This document shows, piece by piece, positions 17,893 to 25,978 of a stretch of 64,000 nt of DNA (position 1 is the first letter of the stretch; each line of letters opens with the position of its first letter). The position numbers and the translations under genes were made by a program. The stretch is from positions 16,499-80,498 of the forward strand of contig NZ_SADV01000021.1 of the NCBI RefSeq assembly GCF_006864135.1, in the 5' to 3' direction. The notes below the pieces were generated by a model, which searched no databases, was not told the origin of the DNA, and saw only the letters and a program-made list of their open reading frames with translations. This DNA comes from Lysinibacillus sphaericus (GTDB taxonomy: Bacteria > Bacillota > Bacilli > Bacillales_A > Planococcaceae).

Positions 17893-18669
17893 TCATTTTC
17901 CTTGAAATGCAGGTTGCCGTTTCTCACTGAACGCCTGTAAAGCTTCGAGACGATCTTCTGTCGGAATGACTAACTCATATGCTTTTGATTCGATCGCAAG
18001 ACCCGTTTGTAGATCGGTATTCATTCCTTGCGTAATAGCATATTTTGCTTGACGAACAGCGACAGGGCCATTTTGCATAATTCGCATTGCGAGTGATTCA
18101 CATTCGTCCAACAACGCCTCTTGTGGCACTGCTTTTAAAATGATGCCTAGAGCTTCTGCCTCTGTAGCGGTAATTTTCGCGGCTGTTAAAATCATTTCTT
18201 TTGCCTTCATTTCACCGATTAATCGTGGTAATCGCTGCGTACCACCTGCACCAGGAATTATTGCCCAGCTTGTTTCAGTTAGTCCGAGTAGTGCCTCGTT
18301 AACTGCAATCGCAAAATCACATGCCAATAACCATTCAAATCCACCACCTAATGCATGCCCATTCACTGCTGCAATAGTTGGTTGTGGTAAATTTGCTATA
18401 CTATTAAACACGTCTCGAATTGCTCGTACGTTTCGACGTACTTCTTGCGTTGTTAATGTTTTTCGCTCTTTTAAATCAGCTCCCGCACTAAATGCCTTTT
18501 CGCCAGCACCTGTAAAAATGACAGCGCGGACATCCTCATCTATATGTAATTCATCTACTACTTGTTGCAGTTGAGATAAAGTATCATAATTGAAACAATT
18601 TAACACCTCTGGGCGATTAATTGTTACATATGCAATATAATTTTCTATTCTAAATGAAATACTTTTCAT
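17893..18669 (-). CDS. enoyl-CoA hydratase (crotonase family)
   Basis: 258 residues. Crotonase fold with oxyanion-hole regions SAGADLKERK and NGHALGGGFEWLLACD. Both catalytic Glu positions of true hydratases are kept (GGGFEW and LTETSWAIIPGAGGTQRLPR). The ETSWAIIPGAGG form resembles the AUH/methylglutaconyl-CoA hydratase-like branch. The start is set at 18669 after AAAGGAGAG; the open frame extends to 18807 but that extension covers the terminator. It probably hydrates a dehydroadipyl-CoA-like intermediate or a branched enoyl-CoA. It forms a small unit with paaX. Confidence 0.85.
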   Translation of the reverse strand: MKSISFRIENYIAYVTINRPEVLNCFNYDTLSQLQQVVDELHIDEDVRAVIFTGAGEKAFSAGADLKERKTLTTQEVRRNVRAIRDVFNSIANLPQPTIAAVNGHALGGGFEWLLACDFAIAVNEALLGLTETSWAIIPGAGGTQRLPRLIGEMKAKEMILTAAKITATEAEALGIILKAVPQEALLDECESLAMRIMQNGPVAVRQAKYAITQGMNTDLQTGLAIESKAYELVIPTEDRLEALQAFSEKRQPAFQGK

Positions 18670-18705
18670 TTGCAAACTCTCCTTTTCTATTCGATTTTTT
18701 CCGAA

Positions 18706-18733
18706 AAAAACGGCACATTGATTGTGCCGTTTA
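18706..18733 (-). terminator. terminator between thiolase and the crotonase-paaX unit
   Basis: Minus strand reads AAACGGCACA, five-base loop, TGTGCCGTTT then TTTTC: a perfect ten-base stem and U-run directly after the thiolase stop codon. Confidence 0.75.
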
Positions 18734-18739
18734 TAATGA

Positions 18740-19942
18740 TCATTCAATATTTTCAATAATCGTCGCAATACCTTGCCCGACACCGATACACATTGAAGCA
18801 AGGCCATATTGTACTTTTTGTTTTTTCATTTCGTAAAGCAATGTAGTCACTATTCGGGCACCGCTTGCACCTAGTGGATGACCAAATGCAATAGCGCCTC
18901 CGTTAACATTAACTTGTGCTGGATTCAGTTCAAGCTGCTTAATGGATTCTATTGCTTGCGAAGCAAACGCTTCATTTATTTCATATAAACCAATGTCATT
19001 TGTTGTTAGGCCTGCACGTTGTAATGCTTTTTTTGAAGAATAAATAGGACCTAAACCCATAACAGCAGGCTCTAAGCCTGTAACAGCACCTGTTATATAT
19101 CGTGCTAATGGTGTTATACCTAATTCTTTTGCTTTTTCAGCACTCATTAATAATAATGCCGAGGCACCATCATTCACACCAGAGGCATTACCAGCTGTCA
19201 CAGTCCCATTTTCAAAAATAGGTCTTAGTTTAGCAAGTGCTTCTAAGGATGTATCGGGGCGTGGATGTTCATCAGTATCCACGATAATTTCATTTCCTTT
19301 TCTATCTTTCACGTACACAGGCACGATTTCTTCAGCGAAACGGTTTGTGGCAAGCGCTTTTTTCGCACGTTGTTGGCTTTCAAATGCAAAAGCATCTTGT
19401 TCTTCGCGACTTATATTAAAACGTTTGGCTACGTTCTCAGCAGTTTGGGGCATTGTATCCACTCCATACATGCTTTGCAATTTTGGGTTCGTAAAACGCC
19501 AACCGATCGTTGTATCAAACATCTTTTGATCGCCCCTCGGATAATCCACTTCCGGTTTCCCCATCACAAAAGGTGCACGCGTCATACTTTCCGTACCACC
19601 TGCGATAAAAATATCGCCTTCACCACTCTTTATAGCACGTGCTGCATATTGTAGAGCATCCATGCCTGAACCACAAAGGCGATTAATAGTAGTTCCCCCG
19701 ACCTCTATTGGTAGCTCAGCAAGTAATGCAGCCATACGGGCGACGTTTCGATTATCTTCTCCCGCTTGATTGGCATTTCCGAAAATGACATCCTCGATTT
19801 GTTTGACTGGCACTTTTGGGTTACGCTCTATAAGCGCCTTTATGACCGTCGCAGCTAAGTCATCCGGCCGAACAGTTTTTAATGCACCTTTATAACGACC
19901 AATTGGTGTACGAACAGCATCTACAATTACGACTTCTGTCAT
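18740..19942 (-). CDS. paaJ: acyl-CoA thiolase (3-oxoadipyl-CoA/acetyl-CoA C-acyltransferase)
   Basis: 400 residues, full-length thiolase. Nucleophile Cys in NRLCGSGMDALQYAAR, His in GGAIAFGHPLGASGARI and the second Cys in MCIGVGQGIATI near the C-terminus. It starts four bases inside the 3-hydroxyacyl-CoA dehydrogenase gene's end (overlap 19939-19942), so the two are coupled. In the phenylacetate pathway the thiolase cleaves 3-oxo-5,6-dehydrosuberyl-CoA and 3-oxoadipyl-CoA, giving acetyl-CoA and succinyl-CoA. The PaaJ role is assigned from operon context; the sequence alone says only degradative thiolase. Confidence 0.88.
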   Translation of the reverse strand: MTEVVIVDAVRTPIGRYKGALKTVRPDDLAATVIKALIERNPKVPVKQIEDVIFGNANQAGEDNRNVARMAALLAELPIEVGGTTINRLCGSGMDALQYAARAIKSGEGDIFIAGGTESMTRAPFVMGKPEVDYPRGDQKMFDTTIGWRFTNPKLQSMYGVDTMPQTAENVAKRFNISREEQDAFAFESQQRAKKALATNRFAEEIVPVYVKDRKGNEIIVDTDEHPRPDTSLEALAKLRPIFENGTVTAGNASGVNDGASALLLMSAEKAKELGITPLARYITGAVTGLEPAVMGLGPIYSSKKALQRAGLTTNDIGLYEINEAFASQAIESIKQLELNPAQVNVNGGAIAFGHPLGASGARIVTTLLYEMKKQKVQYGLASMCIGVGQGIATIIENIE

Positions 19943-20808
19943 TTTTTCACCATCTCTTTTTGCTCGCTATAGTCATAAATCCCTTTTCCACTCTTTCGAC
20001 CTAGTCGTCCAGCTTGTACATATTGTTCGAGCAATGGTGCTGGGCGGTATTTTTCACCGAGCTTTTCATGTAAATATCGCAAATTATTCAGACGAACATC
20101 AAGACCGACTAAATCGACCAATTCGAACGGTCCCATCGGATAATTTAAGCCCAGCTTAACGGCTTTATCGATGTCTTCAGGACTACCTAAGCCTTCCTGT
20201 AACATATAAAATGCCTCATTCCCAACGAGTGCACTAATACGACTTGTAACAAAACCTGGGAATTCATTGACGACGACCGTTTGTTTGCCCATTTGTTCAG
20301 CAATTTCGCAAATGGTTTGGACTGTTTCATCACTAGTTTCTAAACCTCTAATAATCTCCACGAGTTCCATTTTGTGCACAGGATTAAAAAAGTGCATCGC
20401 AATCGTTTGTTCAGGTCGTTTTGCATAAGAAGCAATTTCTGTTGGGCTCATCGTTGAAGTATTTGTGGCAAATAAACAGTGCGGTGAAGCAAACTGTTCC
20501 ATCTGCTCAAAGACAGCCCGTTTAATGTCCCTTTTTTCGGGTACGGCTTCAATGATTAAGTCTGCTTTATTTGCGACAGTAGCTAAATCTGTCACATAAG
20601 TCAGACGTAATGTTGCTTCTTGTACTTGTTGTGCTGTTAATTTTCCTCGTACAACAGATTTTTCGAAAATGGCTGTAATGTCATTTTGGGCATTTTGTAA
20701 CGCCTGTTCGTTAATGTCTATAATAGCTGTTTCAAAGCCACTGATTGCGCTAACGTAGGCAATGCCACGACCCATAACCCCTGACCCGATGACAATAATT
20801 TTTTTCAT
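19939..20808 (-). CDS. paaH: 3-hydroxyacyl-CoA dehydrogenase
   Basis: 289 residues. NAD-binding Rossmann motif GSGVMGRGIAYVSAISGF at the N-terminus, catalytic HFFNPVHKMELVEII with the conserved His-Asn region, and the C-terminal helical domain ending GRKSGKGIYDY. This is the single-domain 3-hydroxybutyryl-CoA dehydrogenase type. In this operon it should oxidise 3-hydroxyadipyl-CoA. A terminator-like hairpin separates it from the aldehyde dehydrogenase gene upstream, while it overlaps thiolase downstream. Confidence 0.9.
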   Translation of the reverse strand: MKKIIVIGSGVMGRGIAYVSAISGFETAIIDINEQALQNAQNDITAIFEKSVVRGKLTAQQVQEATLRLTYVTDLATVANKADLIIEAVPEKRDIKRAVFEQMEQFASPHCLFATNTSTMSPTEIASYAKRPEQTIAMHFFNPVHKMELVEIIRGLETSDETVQTICEIAEQMGKQTVVVNEFPGFVTSRISALVGNEAFYMLQEGLGSPEDIDKAVKLGLNYPMGPFELVDLVGLDVRLNNLRYLHEKLGEKYRPAPLLEQYVQAGRLGRKSGKGIYDYSEQKEMVKK

Positions 20809-20829
20809 GAAAGCAACCTCCTTATTGTG

Positions 20830-20875
20830 AAAACCACATACGACGAGTGAAGATATCTCATCGCATATGGTTTTT
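20830..20875 (-). terminator. imperfect hairpin between the aldehyde dehydrogenase and paaH
   Basis: AAAACCACATACGACGAG and CTCATCGCATATGGTTTT pair with three mismatches around a short loop. The minus-strand product has only a short U-run, so it may act as an attenuator or mRNA-processing site, not a full stop. Confidence 0.5.
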
Positions 20876-20882
20876 GTGGTGG

Positions 20883-22397
20883 TTAGACGCCTAGTGGATT
20901 TAGTGGGCGGCTACCATAATATGAAATGATACTTTTCGTCTCTGTATATAAATCTAATGTTTCGATACATAGCTCACGTCCGAAACCAGATTGTTTATAC
21001 CCGCCAAATGGGGTACCTGGCATTGCGGAGAATGGGCAATTGACCATTACGATTCCTGCTTGGATTTGATTCGCAACACGAGTGGCACGTGCCCCATCTT
21101 TAGACCAAACTGCTGATCCTAAACCAAACTCTGAATCATTCGCTAGTCGAATCGCTTCTTTTTCATCGCTAAATGGCATGACAACAACTACTGGACCAAA
21201 TATTTCTTCACACACTACTTTCATGGATTGAGTTACGTCTGTAATAATAGTTGGTTCATACCAGCAGCCTTTTTCAAAGCCCTCTACAGTCGCCACTTTG
21301 CCACCCGTTAAAATGGTTGCACCCTCTTCAATGGCAGATTTCACATAGCCATCGATTGTATTTAATTGCTCTTGGTCGATAATTGCCCCCATGTGAGTAC
21401 CTTTATCGAACGGATCACCTAGTTTAATTGCTTTTGTTTTAGCAACAAATTTCTCTAAAAACTCATCATAAATGTCTTTGTGCACGTATAAGCGTGATCG
21501 TGCCTCGCAAGATTGCCCTGAGTTATAAAAAATGCCATACAGTGAACCATCTACCGCAGCATCAATATCAGCATCTTCAAACACTAGATTTGGTGATTTC
21601 CCGCCTAGCTCTAATGTAACGCGTTTTAATGTTTGTGAAGCTTTTTCCATAATTCCTTTTCCGACTGGTGTGGAACCTGTGAAGGCCACTTTATCGACTT
21701 GTTGATGCTCCACTAAGTAATTGCCTACATCTTTACCTGAACCAGGAATGATATTCACAACCCCTGCTGGTACACCTGCTTCTAGGCAAATTTCGCCTAA
21801 CACGATCGCTGTTAAAGGTGTTAAAGAAGCTGGTTTAACAATAACGGAACAACCAACAGCAATAGCTGGGGCAATTTTCCAAGCAGCCATCATGAGTGGG
21901 TAATTCCAAGGAACAATTTGTGCACATACTCCGACAGGCTCTTTTTCAGTATAATTATGAAATTGACCTGGCATATTATTTACGGCTCCACGATGGCCAA
22001 CAATCGCGCCTGCGTAAAATTCGAAATCTTCTATCGCTTGGTTTACTTGGCCCTGCGCAGTGCCAAGGGATTTCCCTGTATCTAGCATCTCAAGCTCTAC
22101 GATTTCATTAAAGCGAGAGCGCATAATAGCAGCAATCTTATGGAGCACCTGTGCGCGACGATTCACAGGATATTGCTTCCACTTTCCGAAATCAAACGCT
22201 TGGCGAGCCGCTTGCACTGCGCGCTCTGCGTCTTCCTGTGAAGCTTTTGCAACAGTCGCTACAACTTCACCTGTCGCAGGATTAATCGTTTGGAATGTCT
22301 CACCATTACTGCTCTCTACCTTTTCACCGTTAATAATTAAATGATAAAAATCGCGTTTCACTAATACTTTCTCTTGTACTTGTTGTGTCATTATCAT
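20883..22397 (-). CDS. NAD(P)-dependent aldehyde dehydrogenase
   Basis: 504 residues, one full ALDH domain. Motifs: VPWNYPLMMAAWKIAPAIA, cofactor loop FTGSTPVGKGI, general base Glu in TLELGGKSPNLVF, nucleophile Cys in FYNSGQSCEARSRLYV and EIFGPVV. It has no C-terminal hotdog/MaoC hydratase domain, so it is not a PaaZ fusion. In the operon it probably oxidises the ring-opened semialdehyde, the ALDH half of PaaZ. Phenylacetaldehyde oxidation upstream of the pathway is the alternative. A betaine-aldehyde-dehydrogenase-like label would come from similarity only. Confidence 0.88.
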   Translation of the reverse strand: MIMTQQVQEKVLVKRDFYHLIINGEKVESSNGETFQTINPATGEVVATVAKASQEDAERAVQAARQAFDFGKWKQYPVNRRAQVLHKIAAIMRSRFNEIVELEMLDTGKSLGTAQGQVNQAIEDFEFYAGAIVGHRGAVNNMPGQFHNYTEKEPVGVCAQIVPWNYPLMMAAWKIAPAIAVGCSVIVKPASLTPLTAIVLGEICLEAGVPAGVVNIIPGSGKDVGNYLVEHQQVDKVAFTGSTPVGKGIMEKASQTLKRVTLELGGKSPNLVFEDADIDAAVDGSLYGIFYNSGQSCEARSRLYVHKDIYDEFLEKFVAKTKAIKLGDPFDKGTHMGAIIDQEQLNTIDGYVKSAIEEGATILTGGKVATVEGFEKGCWYEPTIITDVTQSMKVVCEEIFGPVVVVMPFSDEKEAIRLANDSEFGLGSAVWSKDGARATRVANQIQAGIVMVNCPFSAMPGTPFGGYKQSGFGRELCIETLDLYTETKSIISYYGSRPLNPLGV

Positions 22398-22407
22398 TCA
22401 CTCCTTT

Positions 22408-23181
22408 TTATTGTCCATTAAATTGAGGCTGTCTTTTTTCTACAAATGCTTTCATACCTTCTTGATGATCATCTGTCGCTCCGGCAATACTTTGGCTTTG
22501 TGCTTCGTAAACAAGGAAGTCTTCGAACTTTAAGTGTTCTGCTGCCTTGATATTACGTTTAATAAGGCCGATTGCTTTTGTCGGTAACTGGACAATCTGT
22601 TGCGCGAATGAATGAACGTCATCTTCAAATGTTTCATTGCTATAGACAGCAGTTGTTAAACCTAATTGTTTGGCTTCCTCTGCTTTTATACGTTGACCAA
22701 GTACAGAAATTTCAAGAGCTTTAGCATCGCCAACTAATCGTTTTAAGTAGTATAAATTACCAGAATCAGGAATTAGCCCTACATGGATAAAGGCATTCAT
22801 AAAGAAAGATTTTTCCGACATTACTCGAAAGTCGGCAGCAAGCGCTAAACTAAAGCCAGCACCTGCAGCTGCACCATTCACAGCTGCGATAATTGGTTTT
22901 TCACAGCTATGTAACTGTTTAACCATCGGACCATAGTAATCTGTTAATATATCACCAAGCTTCAAATCTTCACCAATAGCTGAAAGATCTTGACCTGAAC
23001 AAAATGCACGTCCTTCACCACGAAGTACAATACAACGTACTTCATCATCTAATGATGCTTGTTTGACGGCAGTACGAATTTCATGATTCATCTGTGCAGT
23101 AAATGCATTTAATGTGTCGGGACGATTTAATGAAATATAGGCTACAGATTCTTTCAGTTCGTATTGTATAGTTTCAAACAT
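22408..23181 (-). CDS. paaG: PaaG-type crotonase (epoxyphenylacetyl-CoA isomerase)
   Basis: 257 residues. Crotonase fold with GRAFCSGQDLSAIGED and NGAAAGAGFSLALAADFRV. In place of the hydratase Glu it has HVGLIPDSGNLYYLKRLVG with Asp139, the hallmark of PaaG-like isomerases (usually GLVPDSGGTWxLPR); GGTW is here GNLY. PaaG converts ring-1,2-epoxyphenylacetyl-CoA into the seven-membered oxepin and later shifts double bonds. It lies two bases downstream of the other crotonase gene. The assignment is good from motif and position. Confidence 0.85.
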   Translation of the reverse strand: MFETIQYELKESVAYISLNRPDTLNAFTAQMNHEIRTAVKQASLDDEVRCIVLRGEGRAFCSGQDLSAIGEDLKLGDILTDYYGPMVKQLHSCEKPIIAAVNGAAAGAGFSLALAADFRVMSEKSFFMNAFIHVGLIPDSGNLYYLKRLVGDAKALEISVLGQRIKAEEAKQLGLTTAVYSNETFEDDVHSFAQQIVQLPTKAIGLIKRNIKAAEHLKFEDFLVYEAQSQSIAGATDDHQEGMKAFVEKRQPQFNGQ

Positions 23182-23183
23182 AA

Positions 23184-23960
23184 TTATCTCCCCTTAAAGT
23201 TCGGTTGACGTTTTTCAACAAATGCTTGCATGCCTTCTTTTTGATCTTCTGAAGAGAATAATAAATAGAAATTTTTCCGTTCAAACTGCATCCCTTCGTA
23301 GAGCGAGTAATCCACAGCTTTGTTGACAGCTTCTTTAATGAGACGTAAAGCGAGGGCAGGTTTTTGTACGAGCATCGTCGCTGTTTTAAGTGTTTCTTCT
23401 ATTAACATCTCTGGTTGTACAACCTTATTGATGATGCCATATGCGAGCGCTTCATCAGCAGTAATCCTTGCCGCGCTCCAAATCCATTCTAATGCTTTCG
23501 TTCGCCCTACTAATTTTGTTAAGCGCTGTGTACCGCCCGCACCAGGCATAACACCAAGGTTTATTTCAGGGAAGCTAAATTCTGTGCCCTCTGCGGCGAT
23601 TAATACATCACAACAAAGGGCTAATTCAAAGCCACCTCCAAAAACGAATCCTTTAACACTACCAATAATAGGCTTTTTAATTTGTCCTAAGCGATCCCAA
23701 TCAGCAAATTGATTTAATAGCTCTAAACGAACTGTGTTGTCTGCCGCCATTTCATCAATATCTGCACCGGATGAAAAAGCTTTCCCATTTCCTGCTAAAA
23801 CGATGACCTGTACGCCTTCGTCACGATCGAACAATTCCATCGCCTGCACAATTTCTCGTACCATCGCACGATTTAATGAATTATATTGGCGAGGGCGGTT
23901 TAAGTTAATAAACCCTATCCCACTGTCAATCGTTACTTCAATAAATTCGAATGCTGTCAT
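23184..23960 (-). CDS. paaF: PaaF-type enoyl-CoA hydratase
   Basis: 258 residues. Crotonase fold with GKAFSSGADIDEMAAD, GGGFELALCCD with the first catalytic Glu, and FPEINLGVMPGAGGTQRL with the second, so a true hydratase. In the pathway PaaF hydrates 2,3-dehydroadipyl-CoA before PaaH. Its first base overlaps the EthD-domain gene's last base, and it is followed after two bases by paaG. Which of the two hydratases in the cluster (this one or 17893-18669) does the PaaF step is not decidable from sequence. Confidence 0.82.
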   Translation of the reverse strand: MTAFEFIEVTIDSGIGFINLNRPRQYNSLNRAMVREIVQAMELFDRDEGVQVIVLAGNGKAFSSGADIDEMAADNTVRLELLNQFADWDRLGQIKKPIIGSVKGFVFGGGFELALCCDVLIAAEGTEFSFPEINLGVMPGAGGTQRLTKLVGRTKALEWIWSAARITADEALAYGIINKVVQPEMLIEETLKTATMLVQKPALALRLIKEAVNKAVDYSLYEGMQFERKNFYLLFSSEDQKEGMQAFVEKRQPNFKGR

Positions 23961-24262
23961 TATGCATCTTCACCGATGATTAATGTGACGATATCACTCG
24001 CAAAGCTCATTAAATCTTTGCCAGATGCTTTCCCTTCTGGTGACCGTAGTCCATTTTTTAAATCTTCTGCGCTATCATATGTCATTTCACACATTAAGTA
24101 ATAGGGTGTTTCCGTACCCATCGGCGTTGAATTAAATTTTGTTACTTTCATTTCACGTAAACCTGGTATTTTCGCAGTAATCGGTGTATGAACTTTTTCG
24201 TAATGCTCATCAAATGCCACTTTATCAACAGGGTGTTTATATAACGCGATTAATTTTGCCAT
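23960..24262 (-). CDS. EthD-domain protein in the paa operon
   Basis: 100 residues, a single EthD/dimeric alpha-beta-barrel domain: KLIALYKHPVDKVAFDEHYE, VHTPITAKIPGLREMKVTKF and PYYLMCEMTYDSAEDLKNGL. Proteins of this fold include small isomerases, decarboxylases and accessory proteins of oxygenases. EthD itself accompanies a P450 system for ether degradation. The gene lies between paaD and the hydratase genes with a one-base overlap to the next, so it is likely a working part of the pathway. It has no counterpart in the E. coli paa operon, and its role is unknown. Confidence 0.85.
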   Translation of the reverse strand: MAKLIALYKHPVDKVAFDEHYEKVHTPITAKIPGLREMKVTKFNSTPMGTETPYYLMCEMTYDSAEDLKNGLRSPEGKASGKDLMSFASDIVTLIIGEDA

Positions 24263-24282
24263 CTTAAAATACGCTCCTTTGT

Positions 24283-24780
24283 CTACATGGAAGTAGAAAT
24301 TATTTTCATTGCTTCAAATGGATTTTTACAGCTTTTGCAATATAAAATACTGCGACAAGCTGTTGGGCCAAAAATATTTTCAAGCGTGACATAGGTAGAG
24401 CCACAATACGGGCAATCTACATGCCAAGAGCCGTCTTCTTTTAAAAAACGAGGTGGTGGCGCAATACCAAATTTCTTTAGTCCTTCTCGTCCCTTCTCTG
24501 TTACACGATCAGAAGTCCAGGCAGGATGATTAATAAACACGACACTCACTTCCCGAACGCCTTCTAATTGTTCGACTGCTTTTTTTATATTTTGTTGAAT
24601 AATTGTCAATGCAGGACATCCTGAAAATGTTGGTAGCACTTCAATACGGATATGACCATCATTCACTTGCACACGCTCAATCATGCCAAGGTCAATAATA
24701 CTGACCGTATCAATTTCAGGGTCCTTCACTGCATCGAGTACTTCATAGATGTGCGCTTCGTGCAGACCCGTAGTTGTCAT
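24283..24780 (-). CDS. paaD: phenylacetyl-CoA epoxidase assembly subunit PaaD
   Basis: 165 residues. The N-terminal MIP18/DUF59 domain (VKDPEIDTVSIIDLGMIERV, then LPTFSGCPALTIIQQNI) and a C-terminal zinc-ribbon-like motif CPYCGSTYVTL...FGPTACRSILYC..C match PaaD. DUF59 proteins help Fe-S cluster assembly. PaaD is needed for active epoxidase, probably maturing the electron-transfer partner. Position directly after paaC supports it. Confidence 0.92.
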   Translation of the reverse strand: MTTTGLHEAHIYEVLDAVKDPEIDTVSIIDLGMIERVQVNDGHIRIEVLPTFSGCPALTIIQQNIKKAVEQLEGVREVSVVFINHPAWTSDRVTEKGREGLKKFGIAPPPRFLKEDGSWHVDCPYCGSTYVTLENIFGPTACRSILYCKSCKNPFEAMKIISTSM

Positions 24781-24809
24781 CGGGATCCTCCTTTTCTTTG
24801 CATAGATCG

Positions 24810-25610
24810 TTACCAGCTTGCCGCCAAATCAGATCGATACACCTCTGACATTGTTTCAATAGCCGAAGTTAAATCATTTGTATGTTGTCCGTTGCGACCA
24901 TTGATAATCGGTTCTGGTAATACAGGTATTGCGATTTCTACAGCTTCAAAAGTGGGCGTTACAATGGCCAACCAACGTTCTTTTATGACCGCTTCTGATT
25001 CGATCAATTCACATGCTGTTATATGCGCGGCTGTGCTGCCCAATGACAATAAATCCCCAGTATCTTTTATTACCTCTTGTAATGCTTTCATCATACGTGA
25101 ACGTGATTCTTCTGTCGCTGTACATAATTGCGTAAACCACGTTGTCCAGTGCATCTGGTGATAATAAAGTTCCGTACTAATTTTCACAGCCACTTCTCTG
25201 ATTGGTGTATAGCTGCTCGCTTTGAGTGCATCAATCTTCGCTTTTTTCGCCGTTGTATAGACAAAATTACGTGCTACAGTGTATCCCCAATCATAATTCG
25301 GTGCATCTTTGTAGTAACCTTCTCCGTTCGGGCGTTCTACAAGAAGACTATTAAACCGCTCCTCTTTTGGTCGAAGCTGCGCTAATGAATCTGCAGCGCC
25401 TTCGCCAAGCTCTGCTAAAAGCGTGTAATATAATTTAGCGTGTCCCATTGTATCTTGTGTGATGGATGAGAACGCTACATCTTCCTCAATATGCGGCGCC
25501 AACCCAAGCCACTCAGAGCCACGATACGAAAATAAGTAATCATCATCCGCTAATTGATAAAGTACTGTAAGGACTGCCTTTTTATATTCAGGCGTTACTT
25601 CGTTAGTCAT
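24810..25610 (-). CDS. paaC: phenylacetyl-CoA epoxidase structural subunit PaaC
   Basis: 266 residues. Ferritin-like helical protein (LADDDYLFSYRGSEWLGLAP, DTMGHAKLYYTLLAELG, then ISTELYYHQMHWTTWFTQLC) homologous to PaaA but without the full di-iron ligand set, as in known PaaC. It forms the heterodimeric core with PaaA. ATG at 25610 is chosen because GGAGGGAAG precedes it; the frame opens 60 bases earlier, inside paaB. It overlaps paaB by eight bases. Confidence 0.93.
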   Translation of the reverse strand: MTNEVTPEYKKAVLTVLYQLADDDYLFSYRGSEWLGLAPHIEEDVAFSSITQDTMGHAKLYYTLLAELGEGAADSLAQLRPKEERFNSLLVERPNGEGYYKDAPNYDWGYTVARNFVYTTAKKAKIDALKASSYTPIREVAVKISTELYYHQMHWTTWFTQLCTATEESRSRMMKALQEVIKDTGDLLSLGSTAAHITACELIESEAVIKERWLAIVTPTFEAVEIAIPVLPEPIINGRNGQHTNDLTSAIETMSEVYRSDLAASW

Positions 25611-25956
25611 CTTTCTTCCCTCCCCCACCCCAAGATAGAATTTCTTTTTCGTCCAGCATGACTTGTTCATAGTGACGCCATTTTTTCTTTAAATAGCCGT
25701 AGCCTTTTGTTGTACGGTAATCTTTATTATCTAGTCGTTGCAGCGCTTGTTTATTGTCTTGAGTTAAGCCGTGTAAATGTTTACGATTGACAACCCAAAT
25801 GTCTACCACAGGCTCACGCCGCATAAAGTTTTCCTGTGCCATAACTAACGCAATTTCTCCGTTCGGTGCTAAAAGACTAAATTGATGCTGGAAATGTGAT
25901 GTTGGTGTTCGTTTACTAAATACTTCGAATTCTTGATAGAAAGTTTGTTTTTCCAC
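25603..25956 (-). CDS. paaB: phenylacetyl-CoA epoxidase subunit PaaB
   Basis: 117 residues. Small PaaB fold with FYQEFEVFSKRTPTSHFQHQ, SLLAPNGEIALVMAQENF and the motif RREPVVDIWVV typical of the family. PaaB bridges PaaAC heterodimers in the oxygenase. It is followed with overlap by paaC and preceded by paaA after 22 bases. The C-terminal third (RTTKGYGYLKKKWRHYEQVM) is slightly longer than in the proteobacterial protein. Confidence 0.93.
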   Translation of the reverse strand: MEKQTFYQEFEVFSKRTPTSHFQHQFSLLAPNGEIALVMAQENFMRREPVVDIWVVNRKHLHGLTQDNKQALQRLDNKDYRTTKGYGYLKKKWRHYEQVMLDEKEILSWGGGGKKDD

Positions 25957-25978
25957 GATGATCCCCCTCTCTATAGCG

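Noticed and set aside
18669..18807. 46-residue N-terminal extension of the crotonase gene
   Set aside because: It would run through the thiolase terminator; the ATG at 18669 has a good ribosome site and matches normal family length.
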